From the NCBI RefSeq assembly GCF_004349265.1, contig NZ_SMFL01000008.1, positions 124,001 to 188,000 on the forward strand: a stretch of 64,000 nt of DNA, read 5' to 3'. The translations under genes were made by a program, and so were the position numbers. Shown here piece after piece: positions 26,096 through 35,466 of this stretch. How positions within the stretch are numbered: the stretch's first letter is position 1; every line of letters starts with the position of its first letter. Source of the DNA: Dyadobacter psychrotolerans (lineage in GTDB: Bacteria; Bacteroidota; Bacteroidia; Cytophagales; Spirosomataceae). A model generated the notes under the pieces. It was not told where the DNA came from. It saw only the letters and a list, made by a program, of their open reading frames with translations, and ran no database searches.

Positions 26096-27736
26096 ATGAA
26101 TAAGATAAAATACATTCTCATTTCGATCATCTTCCTGGGAAGTTTCTCTGCCTGCAATGATATTCTGGAAGAAAACCCGGTAGGTTTGGCTACGGCTGAA
26201 AGTTACTACGCAACACCGAAAGGAATTGAAGACGGATTGAAAGCGGTTTATACTACGCTTCGTAAGTTTTATGGTCAGGAAGAAAGTTTTTTCCTCACCG
26301 TAACCGGAACCGATGTTTTTACCAACGGTTTTGGTGGTGTAACCAACTCGCCGGATATCAATAATTACTCGGTAAACTTGCTGGGTACCAACGCGATGAT
26401 AACTGCTGTCTGGAACAATTTCTATATCGGAATCAACCAGGCCAACGCGGTGATCAGCAGGGCACCAAAAGTGCAGGGATTAAGTGAGACTGAAAAACAG
26501 CGGATCATTGCAGAGGCGCGTTTTATCCGGGCACTCTATTATTTCCATCTTGTGCAGCAGTTCGGTGATGTTCATTTTTCGCTGGAAGAGACCATCGGTG
26601 TACAGACAACGGCCAACAGAACGCCGGTCAAAACTATTTATGACCAGGGAATTATTCCTGACTTGCAATTTGCAATTGCTAATTTGCCTGCCAAAGCAGC
26701 GAAATATGGAAGGGTTACAAAACCTGCTTCGGAAGCCTTACTGGCGCGAGTTCAGCTTACTTTGGGAAACTGGGCGGAAGCTGAGAAGCTGGCTTCTTCG
26801 GTTATTAAAAGTTATGATTTTCAGCTGCTAAAACCGTTTTCAAGACTTTGGGATATTACCAACGATGTTAATTCGGAAGTGATCTGGTCTGTGCAGTTTA
26901 CAGCAGATCCGCTCACAAACGGGGATGGAAATCAGAGTCATTTGTTCTTCATTTTTGACTATGCCCAAAATCCGACTATCATACGTGATTTGGCAAATGG
27001 CCGGCCTTATCAGCGTTTTATGCCGACAAACTATCTGATCAAACTTTTTGATCCGGCAAAAGACAGCCGCTGGGACGGTACTTTCAAAACGGTCTGGATA
27101 GCGAATAACAAAGGAACAATCAATGGTAAAACGGTCTCACCAGGTGACACAGCCATCAAAATTGTGCCTTATCCCGTAGCTGACGCCGTACAAAATGCAG
27201 CACCGTACTGGCTGATCGACTTCAACGATAACTGGGTTGGTGGCACCATTACAAATCTGGAATTTGGTGGCGGGCAGCGGAGGCGTTTTCCTGCTGTCAA
27301 AAAATACCTGGATCCTTTGAGAACAAGTATCAACGCCGTGGATGGAAGACGAGATTTTACAGTGCTCCGACTTGCTGAATTGTATCTCATTGCAGGAGAA
27401 GCGGCATGGCGTCAAAGTAAAAATGCGGAAGCGGCGGCTTATTTCAATGTTGTCAGAACGCGGGCTGCCATTGAAGGAAAGGAAGCTCAGATGCAGATCA
27501 CGGCTGCCGATGTCAATCTGAATTTTATTCTGGATGAAAGAGCGAGGGAACTGGTTGGAGAGGTTGACAGATGGTATGACTTGAAAAGAACAGGTACGCT
27601 GTTGGAACGCGTGAAAAAATACAATCTGGATGCAGCTCCGAATATTAAAGAAATGCATTTGGTCCGTCCGATTCCTCAGACACAACTTGACAGGGTAACT
27701 AATCCGGGAGAATTTGCTCAGAATCCGGGATATTGA
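26096..27736 (+). CDS. susD: SusD/RagB family nutrient-binding outer-membrane lipoprotein
   Basis: 546 residues. The lipoprotein signal ends SFSAC with the lipidated Cys at about 20. Typical SusD elements are ESYYATPKGIEDGLKAVYTTL, the TPR-bearing AEARFIRALYYFHLVQQFGDV (about 140-160), the SusD C-terminal region VLRLAELYLIAGEAAWRQ and LDERARELVGEVDRWYDLKRTG. It lies on the cell surface as the lid of the SusC transporter. It follows susC by 80 bp in one operon. Confidence 0.95.
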   Translation: MNKIKYILISIIFLGSFSACNDILEENPVGLATAESYYATPKGIEDGLKAVYTTLRKFYGQEESFFLTVTGTDVFTNGFGGVTNSPDINNYSVNLLGTNAMITAVWNNFYIGINQANAVISRAPKVQGLSETEKQRIIAEARFIRALYYFHLVQQFGDVHFSLEETIGVQTTANRTPVKTIYDQGIIPDLQFAIANLPAKAAKYGRVTKPASEALLARVQLTLGNWAEAEKLASSVIKSYDFQLLKPFSRLWDITNDVNSEVIWSVQFTADPLTNGDGNQSHLFFIFDYAQNPTIIRDLANGRPYQRFMPTNYLIKLFDPAKDSRWDGTFKTVWIANNKGTINGKTVSPGDTAIKIVPYPVADAVQNAAPYWLIDFNDNWVGGTITNLEFGGGQRRRFPAVKKYLDPLRTSINAVDGRRDFTVLRLAELYLIAGEAAWRQSKNAEAAAYFNVVRTRAAIEGKEAQMQITAADVNLNFILDERARELVGEVDRWYDLKRTGTLLERVKKYNLDAAPNIKEMHLVRPIPQTQLDRVTNPGEFAQNPGY

Positions 27737-27770
27737 TATGTTGACTTAGTCAGCTAACTTTTATTACCCA

Positions 27771-27794
27771 TCCGACGGTGAAAAAACCGTTGGA
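27771..27794 (+). other. short hairpin between susD and the first sulfatase gene
   Basis: TCCGACGGT (27771-27779) and ACCGTTGGA (27786-27794) pair with a single mismatch around a 6-A loop. It lacks a U tract and may stabilise or partially end the susCD mRNA ahead of the sulfatase genes. Confidence 0.35.
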
Positions 27795-27827
27795 CGGTAA
27801 CAAACTACAAAGAAAACCAGGCATTTT

Positions 27828-29312
27828 ATGCTAAAAAAAATTATTTCAATAAGTACATTGTGTTTTGGGCTTTATGCCGTTTTCCTCACATTCGGTGCTG
27901 CGAAACCAGCGGCCAAAAAGCCCAACGTACTGTTTATTTGTATAGACGACCTTCGTCCGGACCTGAAAGTTTATGGCAATCCGATTGTACATTCTCCTAA
28001 TTTGGATAAACTGGCGGGGCAGGCAACGGTTTTTAGGAATCAATATGTTACCCAGCCAACCTGCGGGGCATCGCGTTACAGTCTGCTTACGGGAAGACTT
28101 CCCAGAAGACCGGTCGAACTAAAAAATGAGGCGATTGAACAGCAAATAGCAGGCAAACGCCGAACCGATAAACCAGAAACCTTTATCGACAACCTTCGCC
28201 GGAATGGATATTACACCGTCGGAATCGGGAAAGTCAGTCACTCCGCGGATGGTTATGTGTATGAGTATACGGAGCCCAAAAGCGATAAACTGGAATTGCC
28301 AAACAGCTGGGACGAAATGCTTTTTGATCCGGGAAAATGGCAAACGGGCTGGAATGCGTTTTTCGCTTATGCTGATGGTTCAAACCGGCAAGCTAAAAAG
28401 GCGGAGGTGAAACCTTATGAAAAAGCGGATGTTCCCGATGAAAGTTATCCGGATGGACTGAGTGCAAATCTGGCTGTTAAAAAGCTAAAAGAACTTGCCA
28501 AAAAAGATCAGCCTTTCTTTCTGAGTGTAGGCTTTTTCAAACCGCACTTACCGTTTACAGCACCTAAAAAGTACTGGGATTTGTACGATGAATCGAAAAT
28601 TAAGCTTACCGATTCGCCGGATGTTCCCGAAAATGTAAACGAAGCAAGTCTTCATCCAAGTGTGGAATTTAATCAGTACCAATTAGGAGAAGAAAAAGCT
28701 TCCCTGCAAAAACCAGTTTCCGATGTCTATGCAAGAAAACTCAGACATGCTTATTATGCAGCAATCAGTTATACGGATGCTCAGGTTGGTAAAGTTCTGG
28801 ACGAATTAAAAGCACAGGGCCTGGCTGAAAATACAATCATTGTGGTTTGGAGTGATCACGGCTGGCATTTGGGCGATTACCGGGTTTGGGGTAAACATAC
28901 GATTTTTGACCAGTCACTGAGAAGTGTATTGATCGTAAAAACGCCTGGGAACAAAAAAGCAGCGGTTCGGGATCAGATAATCAGCTCTGTGGATATTTAT
29001 CCGACACTCATGGAGTTATGCGGAGTAAAAACGCTGCCTGAACTGGATGGTAAAACTTTTACTGATCTTTTGAAACCAAAGCCCGGTAAAAACTGGGAAA
29101 ATGTGGCTTACAGTTATTACAACAGAGGAATTACGGTCAGGAATGATCGTTATCGCTTTACAAAATATTTCCGCGAAAAACAGCCCGTTGTTGAATTGTA
29201 CGACCACAAATCGGATCCGCACGAAAATCATAACGTAGCTGAACAACATCCGGAAGTTGTTGCTGAGTTGACCAAAATCTGGGAAAAGGGGAATACGGGT
29301 GTTTTTAACTGA
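27828..29312 (+). CDS. sulfatase, iduronate-2-sulfatase-like
   Basis: 494 residues with a signal peptide. The sulfatase signature is CGASRYSLLTGRLP: Cys79 in the C-x-A-x-R context is the residue converted to formylglycine. Metal-binding Asp residues lie in LFICIDDLRPDLKVYG, and VGFFKPHLPF plus VVWSDHGWHLGDY are marks of the iduronate-2-sulfatase/choline-sulfatase branch. It would hydrolyse sulfate esters on a glycan in the periplasm. It lies 91 bp after susD and only 32 bp before a second sulfatase. It needs a formylglycine-generating maturase encoded elsewhere. The exact sulfated position is unknown. Confidence 0.92.
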   Translation: MLKKIISISTLCFGLYAVFLTFGAAKPAAKKPNVLFICIDDLRPDLKVYGNPIVHSPNLDKLAGQATVFRNQYVTQPTCGASRYSLLTGRLPRRPVELKNEAIEQQIAGKRRTDKPETFIDNLRRNGYYTVGIGKVSHSADGYVYEYTEPKSDKLELPNSWDEMLFDPGKWQTGWNAFFAYADGSNRQAKKAEVKPYEKADVPDESYPDGLSANLAVKKLKELAKKDQPFFLSVGFFKPHLPFTAPKKYWDLYDESKIKLTDSPDVPENVNEASLHPSVEFNQYQLGEEKASLQKPVSDVYARKLRHAYYAAISYTDAQVGKVLDELKAQGLAENTIIVVWSDHGWHLGDYRVWGKHTIFDQSLRSVLIVKTPGNKKAAVRDQIISSVDIYPTLMELCGVKTLPELDGKTFTDLLKPKPGKNWENVAYSYYNRGITVRNDRYRFTKYFREKQPVVELYDHKSDPHENHNVAEQHPEVVAELTKIWEKGNTGVFN

Positions 29313-29344
29313 TCCTTTTATTTTTTTTTATTTAAATTGAAACA

Positions 29345-30787
29345 ATGAAAAAATACCTATTGCCGGCTTTGATCGTTGCCGGTTTGTTTGGGAATAATTT
29401 AACTGCCCAGACGCAAAAAGCACAGCGTCCGAACATCATTTTTATTCTTGCAGATGACCTGGGTTATGGAGATGTTGGTTTTAACGGACAGAAGCTGATT
29501 AAAACACCAAACATTGACAGGCTTGCCAGGGAGGGCGTTAAGTTTAATCAGTTTTATGCCGGTACGAGTGTGTGTGCACCATCCCGATCGTCGCTCATGA
29601 GCGGCCAGCATACCGGGCATACCTACATTCGTGGCAACAAAGGTGTGGATCCGGAAGGGCAGGAGCCCATCGCGGATTCGGTTGTTACCATTGCTGAGGT
29701 TTTGAAAAAAGCGGGCTACGCTACAGGCGCTTTTGGGAAATGGGGACTTGGTCCGGTGGGCTCGGTTGGGGATCCGAATAAACAGGGTTTTGATCAGTTT
29801 TATGGTTACAACTGCCAGAGTCTGGCGCACCGATATTATCCGGACCATCTTTGGGATAACCAGAAAAAAATCGTTCTGGAAGCCAATCAGAACTTGATGT
29901 ACAACAAACAGTACGCGCCGGATCTGATCCAGAAACGGGCACTGGAATTTGTGGATTCCAAAGACGGGAAACAGCCTTTCTTTTTATTTCTGCCTTACAT
30001 CTTACCACATGCGGAATTGCTCGTTCCGGAAGACAGTATTTTTCAATATTACAAAGGTAAGTTTCCTGAAAAAGCGCATAAGGGGCTGGACTACGGTCCT
30101 AACGCAACAAACGGAGGCTATGCATCCCAGGAATATCCGCATGCAGCTTTTGCAGCAATGGTGTCACGGCTTGATTTGTACGTCGGGCAGATTTTGGCAA
30201 AACTGAAAGAAAAAGGTCTTGAAAAAAACACGCTGGTCATCTTCACAAGCGATAACGGGCCGCACATAGAAGGCGGAGCAGATCCTGAATTCTTCAACAG
30301 CAGCGCTGGTTTTAAAGGTGTAAAAAGAGATTTATATGAAGGCGGAATTCGCGAGCCTTTTGCAGCCCGCTGGCCGGGTGTGATCAAGCCGGGAACGACA
30401 AACGATTATATTGGTGCTTTCTGGGATCTGCTTCCAACATTTGCCGAACTGGGCGGAGCAAAAGTTACTTCCCGAATTGACGGAATCCCTTTCACTGCGG
30501 CACTTACCGGAAAAGGAACACAGAAAAAACATGACTTTTTATATTGGGAATTTCACGAACAGGGCGGCAGACAAGCCGTTCGTCAGGGGAACTGGAAGGC
30601 TATCCGACTGAAAGCAGCAGGTAATCCACAGGCTCGGGTGGAACTTTATGACTTATCGAAGGATCCCGCAGAAACCAAGGATCTTTCAGCACAATTTCCT
30701 GACAAAGCAAAGGAATTGGGACAGATCATGAACAGATCGCATGTGCCTTCGGCTATTTTTCCTTTTGGAAAAGAGGAGGGTAAATAA
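29345..30787 (+). CDS. sulfatase, arylsulfatase / N-acetylgalactosamine-6-sulfatase-like
   Basis: 480 residues. Signal peptide MKKYLLPALIVAGLFG onward. The active-site motif CAPSRSSLMSGQHTGH starts at Cys77 (C-x-P-x-R), the formylglycine site. Metal ligands are in FILADDLGYGDVGFNG, and VIFTSDNGPH carries the second pair. KGVKRDLYEGGIREPFAARWPG is typical of the arylsulfatase A/GALNS branch. It probably works with the preceding sulfatase on the glycan imported by SusCD, on a different sulfate position. A hairpin terminator follows. Confidence 0.92.
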   Translation: MKKYLLPALIVAGLFGNNLTAQTQKAQRPNIIFILADDLGYGDVGFNGQKLIKTPNIDRLAREGVKFNQFYAGTSVCAPSRSSLMSGQHTGHTYIRGNKGVDPEGQEPIADSVVTIAEVLKKAGYATGAFGKWGLGPVGSVGDPNKQGFDQFYGYNCQSLAHRYYPDHLWDNQKKIVLEANQNLMYNKQYAPDLIQKRALEFVDSKDGKQPFFLFLPYILPHAELLVPEDSIFQYYKGKFPEKAHKGLDYGPNATNGGYASQEYPHAAFAAMVSRLDLYVGQILAKLKEKGLEKNTLVIFTSDNGPHIEGGADPEFFNSSAGFKGVKRDLYEGGIREPFAARWPGVIKPGTTNDYIGAFWDLLPTFAELGGAKVTSRIDGIPFTAALTGKGTQKKHDFLYWEFHEQGGRQAVRQGNWKAIRLKAAGNPQARVELYDLSKDPAETKDLSAQFPDKAKELGQIMNRSHVPSAIFPFGKEEGK

Positions 30788-30833
30788 ATTTTAAGAGGAG
30801 GACACAGATAAGTTTTGTTTTTGAGATAGTCAG

Positions 30834-30865
30834 GGAGCCTGGGCGATATGCCAGGGCTCCTTTTT
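30834..30865 (+). terminator. intrinsic terminator after the sulfatase genes
   Basis: GGAGCCTGG (30834-30842) pairs with CCAGGGCTCC (30851-30860) with one bulged base, followed by TTTTT. It closes the susCD-sulfatase operon. The remaining intergenic sequence up to 31118 holds only one small hairpin and no gene. Confidence 0.8.
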
Positions 30866-31052
30866 GCTATCTGCTGGTGTGTATAAGTTTTATCTGATAA
30901 CAGTTAAATTTTTGTAACTTAATTCACTACCAATAGTGTTAAAAAAACAACTAATTAAGAGGATTTAAATGGAATGCTCTGTTATACATTGCTGATAGTC
31001 AGCTGGTAAAGATTTTGTTCTGTAAATTTCATAACATCTCATCAACTTCGCT

Positions 31053-31070
31053 ATACCCGGTAGCGGGTAT
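31053..31070 (+). other. small hairpin upstream of the sensor-kinase gene
   Basis: ATACCCG and CGGGTAT flank a 4-nt loop (gtag) and are followed by TTTT. An alternative GCTA/TAGC pairing overlaps it. It lies 49 bp before the kinase start and may be an attenuator-like stem or an operator. Confidence 0.3.
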
Positions 31071-31118
31071 TTTTGGGTAAATCGTTGTATTTTACCTTAG
31101 TAAGTGTTAACTCTTTCT

Positions 31119-34100
31119 ATGATGAAATCTTTACGCGGTTGCTTCTGCACTATTTTACTGATCGCTGTAAGTAACGTTTATTCCAGTAATGTTTTGGCCC
31201 AGTATAGTTTCCGGCACTTAACAACCCGTGACGGACTTATACAGGGTTCTGTTTATCATTTCCTTGAAGACAACCGGGGTTATATGTGGATGAGTACACA
31301 AGCCGGGCTGAACCGTTTCGATGGCCGGGAGTTTGCTTCCTACGTGCATGATGATCTCAATGCATCTTCGATCAGCAAAGGAGAAGTTAGAGGAATAGCC
31401 CAGGCTCCTAACGGGGATATCTGGGTTGGAACCGAGGTAGGGCTTAGCAGATTCGTCGCCAAAACAAATCGTTTCGAAAACCATTATTTAAAAACAAAGA
31501 AAGGGAAAGCAATATATTCCCAGCATCTGGCTTTTTATGCCGATGATTCTACTGTTTGGTATCTGAATGACAGACAGGGAATTGTTCGTATGAACTACCA
31601 TTCAGGTAAACAAACGATCTTGTTTGCAGATGCAAATTTTAGTTATCAGTTCAAAACACAAATAATTCACTTTGATCCTGTTGGACAAATAATATGGCTT
31701 ATCCAGCCAACCGGCATACTTAAACTTAATAATCGCCGCAGAAACATCAGCTTTTACTTTACCGGAAAAACGAACGGCGTTCTGGACACAAAACTTATTG
31801 TTTACGGTATTTTCTCAAAAGATAATAAGACAATCTGGCTAAGTACTGATAAAGGGCTGGTTGAGTTAAAAAACGAAGCGTACACGCTGCATCCGGTAGA
31901 GATCAATAAGGCCGACGATATTGTTTTCTCGATCACAATGACCAATGGACATCTTTGGCTGAGTACTTCGAAAAGAGGGATTCTGGTCTATGATCCGGTA
32001 AAAAAAGTCGTAATTCAAAATATTACAAATGATCCGCTCAACGAAAATTCCCTTGCAGTAAATCTGGTTTCAACCTTGTACACCGACAGTAAAGGTGTAG
32101 TCTGGGCAAATGCAGAGCCACGATCGGTTGATCTTGTATTTACAGACTCTCTGACCATCAGCAAATATGACGATCATGTAACCAATCCGCAGGGTTTTAA
32201 TAAGGCATCTATCCGGGGTATTACACAGAATGCCGGCGGCGATCTTTGGGTTGGTACCTCAGGTGCGGGCATTCGAAAGATTACCAAAAGGGGCATCGAA
32301 AAACCCTTTGATGTTTACAATGGCTTTCCTCAGGCCTCCGTACGCAATATGCTAACAGATTCTTCGGGTAATATCTGGATCAGTACCGTAGCGGGACTGG
32401 TAGTGATCCCAAAAGATGAAAGTGCCCTGAAAACGGTCCACTTCACAGGGCCGGATCCCGCTAAAAGTAATTTTGTCCGTGGTGTTTTACAAGTTGGCAA
32501 AGATCATTTTCTGATTCTTACGATGGGTGGTATGTTTCGTTTGAGAAACGGGGTAACCACTTTGCTGTCGGGTTCAAAAGAGGCTTACACAGGTTCAGTT
32601 TATTATGACTTAAAACGAGGTGAGCTCTTTGTTGGGCGAAGTGAGAGAGATTTGCGCTGCTACCATTTTGACGGAGAACACCTGACCTATCTTTATGATG
32701 CCCTTCCCGGCCACAGCATTCTGAATATGACGTCTGAAACTGACCGGGCTGGGAAAGCTGTACTTTGGGTCGCTACTGATAACGGTCTGATCAAATTTGA
32801 TCCTGAAAAAAGAAAAATTTTAAAATCCTTTTCAACACGTGACGGACTCCCGGATCCGGTCGTTTATGCAGTAATAGCCGATAATGCAGGCGGAATCTGG
32901 ATGAGTACGAATAAAGGCCTGGCACGGCTGGATTCCAAAGAAGAATTCCAGCGTATACGGCATACAGAAGGAATCGAATTTAATAGTTTTGCTTCGTTAA
33001 AAGCCAGGGATGGCAGTATCTATTTTGGAAGTGTAGCAGGGCTCTTTCGCGTCATGCCTGGTGCGTTGGCAAAAGCTTCTTCAAGGGCACTCGCTGTTAC
33101 AGGTATTTTTGTAAACGATTCGCTCTATCATCCGTTTTCAGATTTTGCCGAAATAAACGGGTTGGCACTTCCTGCCAACCAAAACAACATTACTTTTCAG
33201 CTTGCTGCCTTGGATTATTTGTCCGATATACCAGCCATTTATGAGTACAGGCGGATAGAATTAAATGAAAAAGGTAACTGGGCAAAGTACGGTCCCTCAT
33301 CTTTGATAAATTTTCAGAACCTGCCTGCCGGCGACTACCATTATGAGTTCAGGGCGTTGGATGCAAACGGGTTTTATACGGATTCAAAAGCCGTTTATTT
33401 TTTTATCAAATCTCCTTTCTGGCGTACCTGGTGGTTTATAACTCTGTTGTTTCTGGCCGGAGCCGGTTTGTTATATTTATTGGTACGTCTTTATGTAAAC
33501 CGGCAGCAGGCTATCCAAAAGGAGTTGACGGGCCGTATCATTTCTGCCCAGGAGTCAGAGCGGTTCCGGCTGGCGATGGATATTCATGACGATGTAAGCA
33601 ATACATTGGCCGCAGCTAAAAACTATCTTCACAACTACAAAAAAAACGACCCGCAGCTTTACCAAAAAGACATAGATCTTTCTAAAGAACTGATACAAAA
33701 AGCTACTGAGGACCTCAGAAATATCACCCACGATCTGATGCCGGTGGAATTTGAGAAATATTCGCTGCCTGATGTGGTAGAAAAAAGGGTAGAAGAGTGG
33801 AATAACGAGGGAGAAATTATGTTTACGTATATTTTTGCCGGAACTTACACACAGCTTAATGTCAATTCTGAACTGATGATTTACAGAATTGTAACTGAAA
33901 TCGTCCAAAACATCAGAAAACATTCCAAGGCAAGTGCTGCCATCATTCAGGTCATTTATCAGGATCAGGAGCTAATTTTGAGTATTGAAGATAATGGCAT
34001 AGGTTTTGGTAAAAAACAGACCAGTAGAATTCATTCGCAGGGAATTGGTTTAAAAAATTTGAATACCAGAGCAGAGTACCTGAAAGCCGATCTGCAGTTT

Positions 34101-34181
34101 AGTTCTGACCAGGGTGGTGTATTAGTTCATTTAATAGTTCCTTATGCCGGTAACAGACCCGATTCGCGTTATTTTGGTTGA
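31119..34181 (+). CDS. beta-propeller (Reg_prop/Y_Y_Y) sensor histidine kinase
   Basis: About 1020 residues from the ATG at 31119 (an in-frame GTG at 31104 opens the frame). After a signal peptide come repeated two-component-regulator propeller blades, e.g. NRGYMWMSTQAGLNRFDG, GDIWVGTEVGLSRF and GGIWMSTNKGLARL, then a Y_Y_Y domain. One membrane helix follows (about 772-790). Then there is a HisKA_3 dimerisation domain with His823 (MDIHDDVSNTLAAAKNYL) and a HATPase domain (IEDNGIGFG, GIGLKNLNTRAEYL). The periplasmic part should bind the glycan product. It lacks the receiver and AraC domains of classical hybrid systems; the receiver is in the overlapping next gene. Confidence 0.9.
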   Translation: MMKSLRGCFCTILLIAVSNVYSSNVLAQYSFRHLTTRDGLIQGSVYHFLEDNRGYMWMSTQAGLNRFDGREFASYVHDDLNASSISKGEVRGIAQAPNGDIWVGTEVGLSRFVAKTNRFENHYLKTKKGKAIYSQHLAFYADDSTVWYLNDRQGIVRMNYHSGKQTILFADANFSYQFKTQIIHFDPVGQIIWLIQPTGILKLNNRRRNISFYFTGKTNGVLDTKLIVYGIFSKDNKTIWLSTDKGLVELKNEAYTLHPVEINKADDIVFSITMTNGHLWLSTSKRGILVYDPVKKVVIQNITNDPLNENSLAVNLVSTLYTDSKGVVWANAEPRSVDLVFTDSLTISKYDDHVTNPQGFNKASIRGITQNAGGDLWVGTSGAGIRKITKRGIEKPFDVYNGFPQASVRNMLTDSSGNIWISTVAGLVVIPKDESALKTVHFTGPDPAKSNFVRGVLQVGKDHFLILTMGGMFRLRNGVTTLLSGSKEAYTGSVYYDLKRGELFVGRSERDLRCYHFDGEHLTYLYDALPGHSILNMTSETDRAGKAVLWVATDNGLIKFDPEKRKILKSFSTRDGLPDPVVYAVIADNAGGIWMSTNKGLARLDSKEEFQRIRHTEGIEFNSFASLKARDGSIYFGSVAGLFRVMPGALAKASSRALAVTGIFVNDSLYHPFSDFAEINGLALPANQNNITFQLAALDYLSDIPAIYEYRRIELNEKGNWAKYGPSSLINFQNLPAGDYHYEFRALDANGFYTDSKAVYFFIKSPFWRTWWFITLLFLAGAGLLYLLVRLYVNRQQAIQKELTGRIISAQESERFRLAMDIHDDVSNTLAAAKNYLHNYKKNDPQLYQKDIDLSKELIQKATEDLRNITHDLMPVEFEKYSLPDVVEKRVEEWNNEGEIMFTYIFAGTYTQLNVNSELMIYRIVTEIVQNIRKHSKASAAIIQVIYQDQELILSIEDNGIGFGKKQTSRIHSQGIGLKNLNTRAEYLKADLQFSSDQGGVLVHLIVPYAGNRPDSRYFG

Positions 34182-34782
34182 TGACCACCACTTGTTCAGT
34201 GATGGTTTAAATGCAATGCTTTCCAATTATCCTGTTATAGAAGTTGTAGAACAGATTTTCCATAGTCCGGATGTTTTGTCAAAAGTACACAACCTCAATC
34301 CGGATGTCATTTTGCTGGATTTCAACATGCCGCGTATGAATGGAATGCAGGTAGCAGAAAGACTTCTGTCCGGTAATTCCAAGTATAAAATTCTAATGCT
34401 GAGTATGTACAATGAGCTGCGTCTGATCGAAGAATTCAGGAAAATCGGTGTAATGGGTTATCTTCTTAAAACAGCAACCGTAAAAGAGGTAGTTGAGGCA
34501 ATTGAAACGATCAGCAAAGGTATTCCCTGGTACCCGGCGGACCTGGTACCAAAAACGGGAAACAATCATTCAGACGATTATTTTTTGAAAACTTTCAAAT
34601 TAACCGGCCGTGAACTGAATATTATCAGGTTGATCCGCGAAGGACTGTCGTCGCAGGAAATTTCTGAAAGTTTGTCTATTAGCCTTTTTACTGTGGAAAC
34701 GCACCGCAAAAACATTTCAACGAAACTGAATCTAAAAGGCCGGAACGAATTATTGCGGTTTGCGATTGAAAACGATTTGTAG
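34144..34782 (+). CDS. LuxR/NarL family response regulator
   Basis: 212 residues. Receiver domain with the acidic pair in VILVDDHHLFSDGL and phospho-acceptor Asp59 (DVILLDFNMPRMNG), and the conserved Lys in GYLLKTATVKEV. C-terminal LuxR helix-turn-helix (LTGRELNIIRLIREGLSSQEISESLSISLFTVETHRKNISTKL, about 152-195). The start overlaps the kinase gene by 38 bp, so the two are translationally linked and form a pair. It likely controls the susCD-sulfatase operon upstream. Confidence 0.93.
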   Translation: MPVTDPIRVILVDDHHLFSDGLNAMLSNYPVIEVVEQIFHSPDVLSKVHNLNPDVILLDFNMPRMNGMQVAERLLSGNSKYKILMLSMYNELRLIEEFRKIGVMGYLLKTATVKEVVEAIETISKGIPWYPADLVPKTGNNHSDDYFLKTFKLTGRELNIIRLIREGLSSQEISESLSISLFTVETHRKNISTKLNLKGRNELLRFAIENDL

Positions 34783-34798
34783 ATAAAGGCAGTGTAAC

Positions 34799-35365
34799 TT
34801 AAAGTTTTGCCGCTCCTTCAAAGCCGATCTTTAAGGGCTGTTTGCTGTCTCCTTCGTTACTCATGCCGTCGGGCTGCAGAGTTACGTTACGACATTTGAA
34901 GTAAAGGAAATCTCCTGATTTTGAAACAGTAATCGTACCGGCTCCATCTGCGCCTGACCAGTTTTTTATCTTTTTATTGGCTACATCTGAAAAAGATACT
35001 TTCACTTTTTTAGCTGCTTTATCTTCCTTTTTACTGATCTGATAAACTCCCAGGGCGGGCTCATCTGTACCGAAATCCATGGAAAATAATTGTAGTTTAC
35101 CGGATTCGGTCAATATAAAAACCTCGCTGTTTGTGGTGAGCCCTCCTTTGAAAGTATACTTCAAAGCTGCTGAATTAACTCCTTCCGCTCTTACCTCGCC
35201 AAAGTTCCACCAGCCATTTGGTCCTGCATAAACGGCACTTTTAGGATTGGTATAACGGTCATCCGGTGATTTCGGAACATTCAACCAGGAATCAGCCGCC
35301 GTTTTTTGTGCCAGAGAAGGTATTGAGAATAAAATGATCAGGATCAGATTCAGCAAAGATTTCAT
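34799..35365 (-). CDS. secreted protein of unknown function
   Basis: 188 residues from the ATG at 35365, which gives a clean signal peptide (MKSLLNLILIILFSIPSLA). The mature protein is beta-rich with no motif I recognise. Phrases such as DDRYTNPKSAVYAGPNGWWNFGEVRAEG and NWSGADGAGTITVSKSGDFLYFKCRNVTL suggest a single compact beta-sandwich. It is convergent with the response-regulator gene, 16 bp between stops. I assign no function. Confidence 0.6.
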   Translation of the reverse strand: MKSLLNLILIILFSIPSLAQKTAADSWLNVPKSPDDRYTNPKSAVYAGPNGWWNFGEVRAEGVNSAALKYTFKGGLTTNSEVFILTESGKLQLFSMDFGTDEPALGVYQISKKEDKAAKKVKVSFSDVANKKIKNWSGADGAGTITVSKSGDFLYFKCRNVTLQPDGMSNEGDSKQPLKIGFEGAAKL

Positions 35366-35466
35366 AGAGGTGTTTTTGAGTTGGTTTTTAATATAAATGC
35401 CATCATTTAAGTAAGTTAACTCAAAAGGCATTATTTTTTATTCTTTTACATAAAAACAATAAAGCT

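Noticed and set aside
27137..27685. 182-codon minus-strand open frame
   Set aside because: Antisense to susD, with no recognisable protein features.
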